From Marsupella aquatica (lineage: Eukaryota > Marchantiophyta): a DNA stretch of 64,000 bases. The notes below the pieces were generated by a model. It saw nothing but the letters and a program-made list of their open reading frames with translations, did no database searches and was not told where the DNA came from. Of the stretch, positions 1-11,150 are shown piece after piece. How positions within the stretch are numbered: position 1 is the first letter of the stretch; each line of letters begins with the position of its first letter. A program made the position numbers and the translations under genes. The stretch covers positions 62,001-126,000 of the forward strand of contig OZ316894.1 in NCBI GenBank assembly GCA_973895155.1. Reading direction: 5' to 3'.

Positions 1-812
1 CCATGGTCCACTCCATAGAATTTGCGGCCGACTCCCTTGAAGAGGGCTTGCACTTGACATGGAGTAGCAATGTCCTTGAAACCAAGGTGGTTGTGTTTCA
101 TACATCGGTGATTTGCCATCGTCCGCTGTGATCTACAAAAGAAGATACATCTCGAGCAAGAGAATCCCCAATGAATGAGGACGCCCGGAACTGGAGACAA
201 CAATTCTGCAATTGGATTGATTGTGTATGGTAGTAGGGACGCATCATTTGTACGTGTGAACAACACACCCTGCAACAAAACCGACAATTGCTCTGGTGTT
301 GGATTCGTGATTGAATTTTGTGTTGCAACTCTCACCCTGCCCATGTTCCTTCGATGACTTCCAACATGATGGATAATGCTACTTCCTTCCGTGTGCTGAA
401 GGGCTATATGGCATTGCAAGCATACTAGAAGAACAAGGTTGTTGTGGTGAACAATGCAAAGCTTTGCATTTCTCAACATGTCTGGTGTTGCTAACAGGTC
501 ATGATCTAGGATAGTGGTGGGGACTTGGTTGACAATTGGATCGTCTACATCCATGAACGGGTCAACTCCTACTGCTTCATTGTGTTTCCTTTTGTAGTGA
601 AGACGTAAACTATCACTACGGGGATAGGACGAGGAACATGTGGCCACAGGGCAATGGAATCGACCATCCTCTTCTTTCTCAATGATCTGGGTTGTGCCAT
701 TGTTGAGCTGCAATTGGTAAGTAGAACGGTGAACTGAGCGGGAATGGGAACTGCGAGAGTTTGCTGACTGAAATTCTTCCCCACACTGACTACATCCAAA
801 TACTGTCACCAT
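1..812 (-). CDS. OrsD/DUF3505-like multi-zinc-finger protein, 5' part, cut by window edge
   Basis: An uninterrupted 270-codon frame runs from an ATG at 812 down to base 1 and continues outside the window. Four Cys/His clusters are visible. Two are C2H2 fingers near the N-terminus (C-x2-C-x12-H-x4-H at residues about 7-28, then C-x4-C-x12-H-x4-H at about 60-85). A C-x2-C...H-x3-H cluster follows at about 135-160, and a last C-x2-C-x12-H-x4-H finger preceded by a P-V-P-G motif lies at about 215-240. The last two, with their spacing and the proline-glycine motif, resemble the OrsD (DUF3505) family known mainly from fungi. That assignment is from memory. An in-frame TAA lies about 24 nt upstream of the ATG, but a good 3' splice site (T-rich tract then ATGCAG) ends right before it, so this may be an internal exon. 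Function unknown; nucleic-acid binding is inferred. Confidence 0.6.
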   Translation of the reverse strand, partial: MVTVFGCSQCGEEFQSANSRSSHSRSVHRSTYQLQLNNGTTQIIEKEEDGRFHCPVATCSSSYPRSDSLRLHYKRKHNEAVGVDPFMDVDDPIVNQVPTTILDHDLLATPDMLRNAKLCIVHHNNLVLLVCLQCHIALQHTEGSSIIHHVGSHRRNMGRVRVATQNSITNPTPEQLSVLLQGVLFTRTNDASLLPYTINPIAELLSPVPGVLIHWGFSCSRCIFFCRSQRTMANHRCMKHNHLGFKDIATPCQVQALFKGVGRKFYGVDH

Positions 813-1223
813 CCTGCATGAAAAACAACAAAATTAGCTGATGCCATATTTTGCTCTGAAATTATATAGAGCTCTTCACATCAGATTTTCCCGTGGAGCT
901 CCACAATGGACTCTAAAGTCAATCTCAATTGGCCAACTATCGGACTAGTATTTTTCATTTTCCATTACCTATGTCCCAAGCTTGATCTGCACCATGAATG
1001 TGCAATCTAACCCAAAGCTTCACTGACATAGAAGTTGGTTGAGCATGTTCACACATTCAACGTACTTTGTGAGCACAGACACAAATTAAACGAATTCAAT
1101 CCGAATCTTCTCCAAAACCTGGTCAGTTGGATCATATTTTCACTATCTTGGGAAGTGAACTTGTACCATGCACTCTCTCGATGCCCTTGGGGCTAATAAT
1201 TACTCCAATGCCTCTAAAGCCAC
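813..1223. other. No gene seen
   Basis: This stretch lies between the zinc-finger gene and the copia element. I see no coding frame, repeat or RNA gene. If the zinc-finger frame begins with a splice acceptor at about 813-816, part of this would be an intron and an upstream exon, but I could not identify one. Confidence 0.4.
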
Positions 1224-1228
1224 CAAAC

Positions 1229-1398
1229 TGTTGTAACCCAGGTTAAACCTACTTACCATAGTTCTACTTGCCTAACTAGAGTTCTACCTAACTCAGTTAG
1301 GATAACTGCCTCAGGGCAACGGCCTTCAAGCCGCATGTACTTATTCTTCTCCTTGGGAGTATACACGAGATCTTTTTCCATCTTGTCATGGTCCAACA
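1229..1398 (+). repeat. 5' LTR of copia element
   Basis: This 170-bp direct repeat of 6862-7031 starts TGTTGTAACC and ends GGTCCAACA, and carries the TG...CA termini usual for LTRs. It is short for a plant copia LTR. It would hold the promoter and transcription start; no clear TATA box was identified. Confidence 0.93.
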
Positions 1399-1413
1399 CG
1401 TTATCAGCACGAG
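1399..1413 (+). other. Candidate primer binding site
   Basis: The sequence directly after the 5' LTR reads CGTTATCAGCACGAG. This position is where reverse transcription is primed by a host tRNA, and similar TATCAGCAC strings follow the 5' LTR of other plant copia elements. The priming tRNA was not verified. Confidence 0.5.
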
Positions 1414-1747
1414 TAGTGCTCTGGTTTTTTTCCTTAAATTTTTTTTCCTCCGCCCTTGAACGTCCAACGCGCACGCAATACACTCACCGCGTGAAGTTTT
1501 CAAGACTACGAACAGAGGCAAGGCGAGCGTGCAAGCAGCCGTGCACAACGCGATCGGACAATCAGACAAAGCGAGAGGCTGGAGTGCAGCAACCAACGCA
1601 AATTACAATCGACCACTCCAGCTAACACCTCCAATTATGAAAGCTCTTCACATTCCATTTATTCATGTCATCAATTTGTGAATTCATCAATCTAGACAAA
1701 TTGTATTTCCGCCACTGAAACGCATACTACATATAATCATAGTAATC
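1414..1747 (+). other. Copia leader (5' untranslated)
   Basis: This is sequence between the primer-binding site and the gag-pol ATG. No convincing coding frame or repeat is seen. It probably carries packaging and dimerisation signals, which cannot be located by eye. Confidence 0.5.
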
Positions 1748-4700
1748 ATGCCTCCGGCAACCATGGAAAAGTTATATTTCCAGCCATTAAGTATTGATGG
1801 CGCCAACTATCTTTCTTGGCAATTGGACATAGAGGCACACTTGACATCCAAAGACATTGCAGACACGATCACCTCCGACACAGGATCTACTTTACAGGAG
1901 CGAGCTCAAGCACTGATCTTAATCAGGCGACATTTGACTGAACCACTAAAGCTTCAATATCTAAACGAGCTCAACCCACGCCGATTGTGGGAAGCACTCC
2001 TTTCTAGATTTGACCATACCCGAACAATCTTCCTCCCGGCGGCCCTACATGATTGGATCAATCTGAGGGTGCAAGATCACAAAACCATTGCAGCTTACAA
2101 TAGTGAGCTGTTCCGCATTACCTCCCAACTCGCAGTCTGTCAAAAACCGGTGAATGATCAGGAACAGATCGAAAAAACTCTTTCTACATTCCATTCTACG
2201 AACATGGTCATTTCAACACAATACCGAAACATGAACTTTACCAAATACTCGGAGCTCATAGCCCATATGCTGCTTGCCGAAAAGCACCAGATACTTTTGC
2301 TGGAAAACACCAAGCAGAGGCCTCCGGGTACCTTACCACCCCAACCCCACACGGAGACCCATTTTAATAATCCACGCACTGACCCCGGAAGTTCCTACAG
2401 AGGGCGTGGCAACGGACGGGGTAGAAATACCTCTAGAGGCCGATGGGGCGATTTTAGGAGTGACGGTCGAGGCCAATTTCGCGCATCAGGCAGGGGCCGC
2501 GGCCGTTCACAAAACACCTACAATAGCAATACCTGGAAACAGCCACAGCAAGTCAGATCAAATCCTCGCAGCCACCCACAGAAACCAGAAGAAGCCATGA
2601 CCTGTTACAGATGTGGAACGAAAGGTCATGTCCAGAAACAATGTAGAGCACCTGCACATCTGGTCGCGCTCTATAAAGCCAGTATCGGCGAAGGCGCACG
2701 AGAATCACATGGGGCATTTCTTGATTCCACTGAGATAAGACCAGAAATACACTTAGCTCCTATTTCAGATGCACATAATCCATTAGATGATCCTACTTGT
2801 TGCATAGTCGACAGTGGGACTTCCCACTCCATCCTCAGGGAGCGCAAACATTTCAAATACATTGATCCATCCGATAGAAGTGTCACGACTATCCTAGGCA
2901 ACCATCAATTAGAAGAGGGAAATGGCCCTGCGATGGTAATCTTACCACAGAAAACAACCATACACATACGCTCTGCAATCTATGCCCCCCGAGCCACAAG
3001 AAACTTACTAAGTTTCAAGGATATCCGAGAGAACGGATTCCACATCCAGACAAACACTATTAGTGGCCAAGAGGTGTTGAATATACTAGAGACCACTGCA
3101 TCGGGAACTACGATCAAAGAAACATTAAAGGCGTTCCCATTAGGCTTTTATATAACAAAAATAGACAATTACCACGTAATATCCCAACTGATTAGCACCA
3201 CAGAACTATGGCATCGACGTCTCGGCCACCCAGGCCTACGAATGTTCCAGAGGATCCTCAAAGATTCTCGAGGCATCCCCGCCTCAGTGCACCCAGCCTC
3301 ATTGAAAGAACCATGCTTACCTTGCTCGCAAGGGAAGCTAGTCCTTCGCCCATCCCCAACGAAGACTGACAAAAGGATACCCAAGTTCCTAGAAAGAATT
3401 CATGCAGACGTATGTGGACCAGTGGACCCCCCCAGTGGCCCCTTCCGATTCTTTCTGGCCATAGTAGATGCCTCCTCGAAATGGTCTCAAATTTCACTCC
3501 TTTCCACCCGAAATTTAGTATTCTCCAGACTCCTTGCCCATATACTTAAACTTAAGACACAGTTCCCGGAGCATCCCATTAGAACTCTTCGAGTAGATAA
3601 CGCTGGTGAATTTACGTCAAAAACATTCGAAGATTTTTGCATGACTGCTGGAATTGACTTAGAGTACCCAGTCCCCTACGTTCACTTTCAAAACGGGATG
3701 GCCGAATCATTGATTAAGCGTATACAAACCGTAGCGAGGCCACTCCTCATGCAGACCAACCTTCCACAAATAGCCTGGGGACACGCAGTCCTTCACGCAG
3801 CAACTCTACTACAATATCGCCCCTCCGCATTTAACGATGCATCTCCTCATAGTTTAGCCTTCGGATCCAATCCCAACTTATCACACTTTCGCACCTTTGG
3901 CTGCGAAGTCCTCGTTCCGATCATGGGTCCCAAACGAACCAAACTTGGTCCACAACGCCAGAAAGGTGTTTATGTTGGTTTGGACTCACCGTCCATCATA
4001 CGATATCTCGACCCGACCACGACAGATCTTTATAAGGCACGAATGGCAGATTGCCATTTCTATGAGTCGGTATTCCCTAAACTGGGAACCACACAAAACC
4101 TCGAGAATACGAACAACCAACAATTAAAATGGCAGATTGACTCCAAATTTTGGAATGACCCTCGGACCCCACTAGCGGATCGCGAGGTACAAAGGATCCT
4201 CCACCTTACCAAGGTACTTGGAGACCTCCCGGATTCCTTCGCGGATGTAGCCCAGGTCACCCGATCGCATGTACCAGCCGCCAATACCCCTTCGAGAATT
4301 GAGACCGATGGACAGCCATCAGCCGAGGTAGTCCCAAGGCAGAAACGAGGCAGGCCACTCGGTTCCACTGACAAACGCCCGCGCCAAAGAAAACCCACCA
4401 TTCCTACAGTCAATAATGCCATACTCCAGCCACCATCATTAGAACAAGGAGAGGAAATCTCCATACATTATAATAAAACCGGACACATCTGGGATCGATC
4501 TACTTTAAAGATGGACGATAGATTCACTTTCCAAATCTCAAAAGACATCATAGCGGACTTACCCGATCCCAAAACGATTGCAGAAGCCCAGAAACAAGAA
4601 GATTGGGAACATTGGGAGAGAGCCATCAAATCTGAGCTAGACTCACTGATCTCCCGACAGGTCTTCGGACCAATCACTCGGGCCCCTCCACAGACACACC

Positions 4701-6316
4701 TTACGGGATATAAGTGGGTGTTCGTAAAGAAACGAGATTCCAAAGGGACAATCGTGAGATACAAGGCCCGATTAGTGGCCAGGGGATTTACACAAATTCC
4801 CGGCAAAGACTATGACCTCACCTATTCTCCAGTCATGGACGTCATTACGTACCGGTATTTAACTGCGTTCGCACTCCACCATCAATTATCCATGCATCAA
4901 ATGGATATAGTCACAGCTTATCTCTACGGCACGTTAGATAAAATGATACACATGGAAGCCCCACCAGAATTGATATCTAGAGTACATTATCATAGTCAGG
5001 GGGAGAATAACACAGAAAACGTCAGCCAGAACAACGACTACTCATTCAGGCATACTGATCATGCCATACTATAGAAGACTTCAAAAGCAATTGCATTCAT
5101 TCAGCAATCTGCACACCCCGCCACGGGCGCACTTCCTGCTAAGACAAAATTTGCTGTACAAGTTTTACGTTCTCTGTATGGCCTCAAGCAAAGTGGCCGG
5201 ACCTGGTACTACAAATTCAAGGATGAAATGCTAGCTATGGGTTTCAAGAACAGCGAGATAGCTCCCTGCGTGTTTATCAAATGCGAGGGCAGTGAACTCA
5301 TAATCGTCGCTATATATGTTGACGATCTTAATCTGTTCGGAACCGCTAAGATTATGCTAGAAACGATACACATACTCAAACGTGTTTTCGAAATGCAAGA
5401 CATGGGGCAAACTACTTTTTGCCTTGGCCTACAGTTTGAGCATCTCCCGAGTGGAATACTACTCCACCAGACCACGTACGTCAAGAAAATGCTCCAACAA
5501 TTCCACATGTCGACAAGCAAAGCAGTAAGATCCCCAATGGACCTACGGTCGTTGGACAAAGAAAAGGATATCTTTCGCAAAAGAGAGGAAATAGAACCAC
5601 TTCTTGGTTCAGAGAAACCTTACCTGTCAGCCATAGGGGCGCTCATGTTTGTTGCCAACCAAACCCGCCTAGACATAGCCTTCGCAGTCAATCTACTCGC
5701 CAGGCACAGTTCACAACCGACTATTCGGCATTGGAATGGAATCAAACGGATCTTCAAATACCTCCACGGTACATCTGATCTGGGCCTCTTTTACCCCCGA
5801 CAATCTCGCATCACACTAACCGGGTTTGCCGATGCAGGATATTTGTCAGACCCTGCAGACGCAAAATCACAAACGGGATACATCTTTCTCACAGGAAACA
5901 CTGCAATCTCTTGGAAGAGCACAAAGCAGACATTAACAACGACGTCATCCAACCATTCTGAAATCATAGCACTGTATGAAGCGAGTCGTGAGTGCATTTG
6001 GTTAAGGAATGTAATCAACCATATTGCCGAATGCACAGGAACGAATACACTAACTGTGCCTACTGTCATCTTTGAAGACAATCGGCCTTGTGTCGAACAG
6101 ATAGCAGCAGGTTTCATCAAAGGCGACAAAACAAAGCACATTGCACTGAAATTTTTCTTTGCACATGAACAAAATGGACACCAAATTGATGTGCGATGGA
6201 TTTCGAGTGCAGAGAACTCAGCTGATCTACTCACCAAGGCCCTACCACCTGCTATGCATCAGAAATTAACCTTCTCCATTGGAATGCGCAGCCTAAAAGT
6301 TTTGTTGCAGCCCTGA
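1748..6316 (+). CDS. Copia gag-pol polyprotein with one in-frame TAG
   Basis: The frame starts at ATG 1748 and runs to 6316 with one interruption, TAG at 5072-5074; both sides are in the same frame. Residues 1-280 are gag, with an RG-rich stretch before a CCHC zinc knuckle (C286-x2-C289-x4-H294-x4-C299). The protease motif D-S-G-T starts at D355. Integrase has an HHCC zinc site (H489 to C523/C526) and the catalytic triad D554, D617, E653, the last two separated by the family's 35 residues. Reverse transcriptase begins near residue 960; its YVDDL box is at 5315-5329, after the stop. RNase H follows (FADAGYLSD near 5825; E-D-N near 6075) to the stop at 6314-6316. The stop is either a single inactivating or leaky codon, or the last bases of a removable 93-nt segment (4982-5074). 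No frameshifts were found. Confidence 0.92.
4982..5074 (+). other. 93-nt GT...AG segment carrying the only stop in copia pol
   Basis: The segment begins GTACAT and ends CTATAG, and its last three bases are the TAG stop. Its length is a multiple of three, so removal keeps the frame. It encodes about 30 residues rich in N, H, S and Q that do not look like reverse transcriptase and lie between two conserved RT blocks (the PPELIS end and the LRSLYGLKQSG box). A branch-point-like ACTGAT lies about 18-20 nt before the AG. The 5' exon base is A rather than the preferred G. It may be a mini-intron or an insertion with a stop. Confidence 0.45.
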
Positions 6317-6852
6317 TATTCATCGACCCCACGTTCCAGGGGGAGCACATCACCTGGAGAGTCTACGTAGCAACATGCACGCAACGTCCAAAAAAGCCGC
6401 GCTCACGGGCTCGACCAAACGCTGTGCGACCCACCATCTCACGACCATCCGAAGTATGGCCCACCATCTCCACGAGCCTCGAGCGAATGCGGCCCACCAC
6501 GACTAACTTTAGGGCTTACGATGCGGTTTCCATACGACTACTCACCACTAAAATGACACGACTTTACTCACGATACCGTCTCTATACACACATGTTACGG
6601 CATACACACCCTTAGTACCCCTGTTTATTCAGGACATAATTCTTTTTAGGATTCTGATTAGTCTACAACTGTTTTTGGAACATGGATGGTGATACTCTTT
6701 CCTCCCATTGATGGGGAGGTTTTAGAGAGGTCACATCCTATTCCCTAACTATATCATGATGAGAAAATAAAATAGGAGAAAGCAGAAGAATACAGTAGAA
6801 ACAAAGCAGGTTTAGAATGGGTACAACTTTTTCCCTGGAAAATGTCATACCC
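6317..6852 (+). other. Copia 3' untranslated region
   Basis: This is non-coding sequence between the RNase H stop and the purine tract. A purine-tract-like CAGGGGGAGC lies at about 6338, just after the polyprotein stop, where many copia elements have their 3' LTR. The extra 520 bp before the real LTR is therefore unusual. No gene is seen. Confidence 0.6.
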
Positions 6853-6861
6853 AAGGGGGAG
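6853..6861 (+). other. Polypurine tract of copia element
   Basis: AAGGGGGAG lies immediately before the TGTTG start of the 3' LTR, the position where plus-strand DNA synthesis is primed. Confidence 0.85.
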
Positions 6862-7031
6862 TGTTGTAACCCAGGTTAAACCTACTTACCATAGTTCTAC
6901 TTGCCTAACTAGAGTTCTACCTAACTCAGTTAGGATAACTGCCTCAGGGCAACGGCCTTCAAGCCGCATGTACTTATTCTTCTCCTTGGGAGTATACACG
7001 AGATCTTTTTCCATCTTGTCATGGTCCAACA
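6862..7031 (+). repeat. 3' LTR of copia element
   Basis: This 170-bp repeat matches the 5' LTR base for base as read by eye and is followed by the target duplication CAAAC at 7032-7036. It would supply the polyadenylation site. Confidence 0.93.
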
Positions 7032-7276
7032 CAAACTAATTAATAAAGCCCAAGAACTTATGCCATGGTAATTAGTGACACTATACGGTGTATATTGTCA
7101 TTCCATACGATAATAAATCACATACTATTATTCATTGTACAGTCTATGTTCTTATATTTTGATGTGCTATTACTAGGACACTGAGAACTTATACATACCA
7201 CGTACATACCCTAAAAAATTAAACTTAGAATGATAGAGCCTTGTGTATACATACTGCATCTAATGCCTAGTTGCAA

Positions 7277-7712
7277 TGAAATAAATAATTCTACTTCAGG
7301 ATATATTATTTATGTGTGTAGGACCCCCTAAATGTTTTCACTGGTAGTAAAGTAATCATTAAACTGTTAAACCCTTTCAAGGTATTATAAACACTTAATG
7401 AACACTCAACTATTATTTGATTCCTAACCAGAACAATCTTTATGGTACAACCTCTCGCCAAGTTATTGAGTATCCACCAGGCTACAAGTAGTCAATTCAG
7501 ATCGGCGGCAGAAGAATAATCATTTTGCCTTGAGTAACTCTGAAGTGTGATTCATCTATGCCTGGTTTGGCCTTGATTTGTCATCCGTCACATCTGGTCA
7601 TCCCGCCCCTATCCTGACACCGTCCCAACCCTATCCCAACCCTATCCCAACCCCACCCAGTCCCAACCACACCCCGTAGGGCAACATGTAAACTTGCCCG
7701 TTAACTCAAACC
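7277..7712 (+). repeat. Dispersed repeat, copy A (LTR-like)
   Basis: About 436 bp closely matches 53389-53842 in the same orientation. Both begin TGAAATAAATAATT and end near CTCAAACC, after runs of CCCAACCC-type motifs. Copy B lies upstream of Ty3/gypsy coding remnants, so this may be a solo LTR or LTR fragment. No target duplication was recognised. A short internal piece (near 7516) recurs at 7757-7800. Confidence 0.65.
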
Positions 7713-9039
7713 GGGCATTTATCCCACACAAAGATCATCCAACCCCAGGGGCAAGTGAATAATCATTATGCATGGAGTAACTGTGGAGTGTGACTCATTT
7801 CTGCCAAGGGAAGATCATCCAAACCCAAGGGAACACAGTACATTGAAAATGGTCAGAACATTGAACTACACAAACAAAGAGGGAGCTCGACCTGTACTTG
7901 CTCTAGGTTGGTCTCCTAGTGGTGTTGGCTATGCTGACGAGGAAGAAGCCTGAAGCAAGCTGCCTCTCTCCGGCCACAATTCCAGGATCCTGAAAATTAA
8001 GCTTAGTTCACACCCTGACTTGGGCGTATGGCCAGGTTGACATTTTCCCTCCCTATCATTCTTATTGTTAGGAGAACAGGATTGACAGTTTTGAAGTAAA
8101 TTCTGGTGTATTATCCTTTCCTTTTAATTAGTAGATATTTAAAAAACAGAAGGGTTTGCAGAATTTATCACAAAGGACATGGTTACATTTCATTATATTG
8201 AGTTTATGATGGTTTTATTACATAAACCCTAATTTTGCTTTGAACTTTTTATTGAATACTCCACGTTTCTCAGATTGCACAAGGGGATCTGGTTGACATT
8301 GGGATGACTTTGTGAGTGCAAAATCTACTTCCTTTAGTAGTTGGGAAGCTATCCGCCCTCTTTCACAAGATATTGCCTTACAGTTCATTCAAAAGTAAGT
8401 TGGCTTCAAGCACTATTGTTGCCAATGATATGAAGCTCTATATGCACTTGGAGAAATGAGTTTCAGTTTCAGGTTTCTTGTCATTGTTTTTGGTCATCCT
8501 CAAGACACTAAATCCTTTTAGTGTTCTGTGCAGTGTCATTCATGCCAACATTGTACAAATATTGAGGCGAGACCAAGGAAAAAACTGTACACTCCTTGGG
8601 ACCAATCAATAGTAGATTTATGAAGGTGAGTACCTTAACATCAAAATTCCCCCTTTCTTCCCACCTACATGTTGAATTATTCATAAATCTAATGAAAAAA
8701 ATTACAACTTACGGCATTTCGGTACTCAGATCTAAAATGGTTCGTGTACTATTTGACCGGAATTGTAATTTTTACTGAATTGGAATTAAAAGAAAAAAAA
8801 TTCAGTGGATTTGTTTGCTACAGTGTGGGAAGATCTAAAAAAATTGACATCATAAAATTGAAGTTTACACTTTATTGGATTCTTCGTTATGAAAACATTC
8901 AAGTTGAACTTTTAGTCAGAAAAGTTCTTAAACTAAAGTCCTCAAGGTTTTGAAGGACAGTGTTTTCGAATGGCTATCAAAGATGTCACCTTTTGGACGT
9001 GGTTACAATTATCCCTATTTTCATTGCTCCCCGTGTGAA
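7713..9039. other. No gene seen, AT-rich
   Basis: Apart from a short duplicated piece of the preceding repeat at 7757-7800, this 1.3-kb stretch shows only short chance frames and A/T-rich sequence. No RNA gene or transposon ends were recognised. Confidence 0.5.
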
Positions 9040-9560
9040 TGGGGGTACTCTTATCTCCTGAGGGTACCCTTGTGCTTGAGGGTACTCTTATCAGTGAGGG
9101 TACTCTTATCAGCGAGGGTACTCTTATCAATGGGTACGCTTATCAATAATGGTACTTTGATCAACGAGGGTACCCTTATCAATGAGGATACTCTTATTTC
9201 CTGAGGGTACCCTTGCGTATGAGGGTACTCTTATCAATGAGGGTACTCTTATATCAGCAAGAGTACTCTTATCAATGGGTACGCTTATCAATAATGGTAC
9301 TTTGATCAACGAGGGTACCCTTATCAATGAGGATACTCTTATTTCCTGAGGGTACCCTTGCGTATGAGGGTACTCTTATCAATGAGGGTACTCTTATATC
9401 AACAAGAGTACTCTTATCAATGGGTACGCTTATCAACAATGGTACTTTGATAATGAGGGTACCCTTATCAGTGAGGGTATTCTTATCTCGTAAGGGTACC
9501 CTTGTGTTGGGCCTTGTGCATGAGGGTACTCTTATTAATGAGGGTACTTTTATTAGTCAT
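9040..9560 (+). repeat. Minisatellite of GGGTACTCTTATCAA-type units
   Basis: Short units of about 15-24 bp (GAGGGTACTCTTATCAATGA and variants) are repeated in tandem. A higher-order unit of 145 bp is also visible: the landmark CAATGGGTACGCTT occurs at 9128, 9273 and 9418. Open frames on both strands here are by-products of the repeat and not genes. Confidence 0.9.
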
Positions 9561-10689
9561 AGCAAACAACAAAGCGGGCAGGGAACCCCATGAAGGCGCC
9601 CCGCGCCGGCAGAAGGACTCCGAACGTACTGGAAAGACCCTAAACCTCACGAGACCAACATTTTGGGTATTGCATGGACAAATACTGGCCGAAGTACATG
9701 CCTAAATTTACCTGCTCTGTTTTAGTTCCCTAAACCAGGGGTGATTTTTTTTATCAAATCCATACGTTGTATCCTAGTTTTTTTCACACATGATGTAAAC
9801 CTACATAATGTGAAAGTGGGAGAGAAGAAAAATAGCAAAAACCAAAGCAAGCCAAAAAAATTCAGCTTTTTCCGGGAAGAAAAAAAAAACTTCACCTCCA
9901 GGAGGGAAGGAAAAAAACTCCAACTTCAGGCGCTAGGGAAAAAATTAAACCTGAGGGAGGGCAGGGAAGGAAAAACAATTTGAGCTTCAAGAAAGGGAAA
10001 CTTTAAGATTTTAGACAATAGGAAAACTTCAGGTAAGGTAAGAGTCAAATATTTTTTTGTAGTATTTGTAAATTAAAGTCGGGAGTTTTGAACGTATCTA
10101 TTCTCTTCAGTGAATTTATTTTGGCTACCTTGTTCCCCAGAAAGGCAAGCATTACAGTGCGTCGGTTGAAGTGCAAAGAAGATAGGACGGTATTTTCTTT
10201 CCTGGGTATTGACCAATAGACACATTATTAAAATATGGGGCACCATTTATTCTAGTAAACAATTCTCTCATTACATTCAATATAAATGGACCCTAAACTC
10301 CCCCTACCCCATTCTGGTGTAGTCGTTTATTTTTACCGTCAACCCTAGATTTTTGGACCCTAGAAGCGACATGTGAGGCACACTTCACATAAATCAAAAT
10401 TTATTTTTCCCCGGTCCCACATGACCTGCCAATTTTCCCTTGCATTGGACATTGGCATTTAGATAAAAAAACACTGCTCAAATAGATGGTTGTACAACAT
10501 AACAAATGTGCTGTACGACACCTCATTTGTGGCCAAAGACTGTTGGTGTAACACACAGTCTTCCTACTTTACCTAACCTGCATGATTACATCATGTCGTC
10601 GCGCACGTTTATAGTCTTTGTGTCCATGTAGGTAAAACCCCACATTTTTACAGCCCAGCCCAGCTTAGTACATTTCTTAATACATTCAT
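9561..10689. other. No gene; purine-rich tract at about 9820-9990
   Basis: A strand-biased purine-rich stretch of GGGAAGGAAAAAA-type blocks lies at about 9820-9990. The rest is AT-rich with no coding frame, RNA gene or element ends that I can support. Confidence 0.5.
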
Positions 10690-11150
10690 TCATACTTTAA
10701 TTAATTATTGGATTACCCTAGCATTTGCTTCGTATCTATGCGTAGGATACCCCGGCATTTGCTTTGTATCTATGCGTAGGATTACCCCAGCTTTTGTATC
10801 CATGGGTGTGGCCAATTTCCGAACATTAACCTTACTAGTACTTTATTAATTATAAGATTACCCCGGCTTGCGTTTCGTATCCTTGTGTAGGATTACCCCA
10901 GCTTTTGTATCCATGTGTATGGCACAAATCTTGAACATTAATTAATGTACATTTATTGATGGATAAGATTACCCCAACTTTCGTATCCGTGTGTATGGCA
11001 CAATATCCTAAGATTAACCTGTCTAGTACATTGCTTCGTGATTGGATTACCCCGAGGTTCGGACGTATTCCTAACATTAACCTTAGTTGTACATTACTCG
11101 ATTATTAGATTACCCTGAATTGTACACGTATATGGCCCAATTTCCTAATA
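10690..11150 (+). repeat. Degenerate tandem repeat (GGATTACCCC / GTATCCATG units)
   Basis: Motifs of the type ATTAGATTACCCCGGCTTTYGTATCC...ACATTAACCTTAGTACATT recur about five to seven times with roughly 60-110 bp spacing. The copies have diverged, so this is an older array than the others in the window. Confidence 0.7.

Larger units (their letters stand above)
1229..7031 (+). mobile_element. Complete Ty1/copia LTR retrotransposon
   Basis: The element is 5,803 bp, bounded by two 170-bp LTRs (1229-1398, 6862-7031) that begin TGTTG and end CAACA and look identical by eye. The 5-bp target duplication CAAAC is perfect (1224-1228 and 7032-7036). It contains a primer-binding-site candidate, one gag-pol frame in copia order (gag, protease, integrase, reverse transcriptase, RNase H) and a purine tract before the 3' LTR. 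The only coding lesion is one in-frame TAG at 5072-5074. Identical LTRs and intact duplication indicate a recent insertion. Confidence 0.95.

Noticed and set aside
569-799. 76-codon minus-strand frame
   Set aside because: Shadow of the longer zinc-finger frame that is open to the window edge in another frame.
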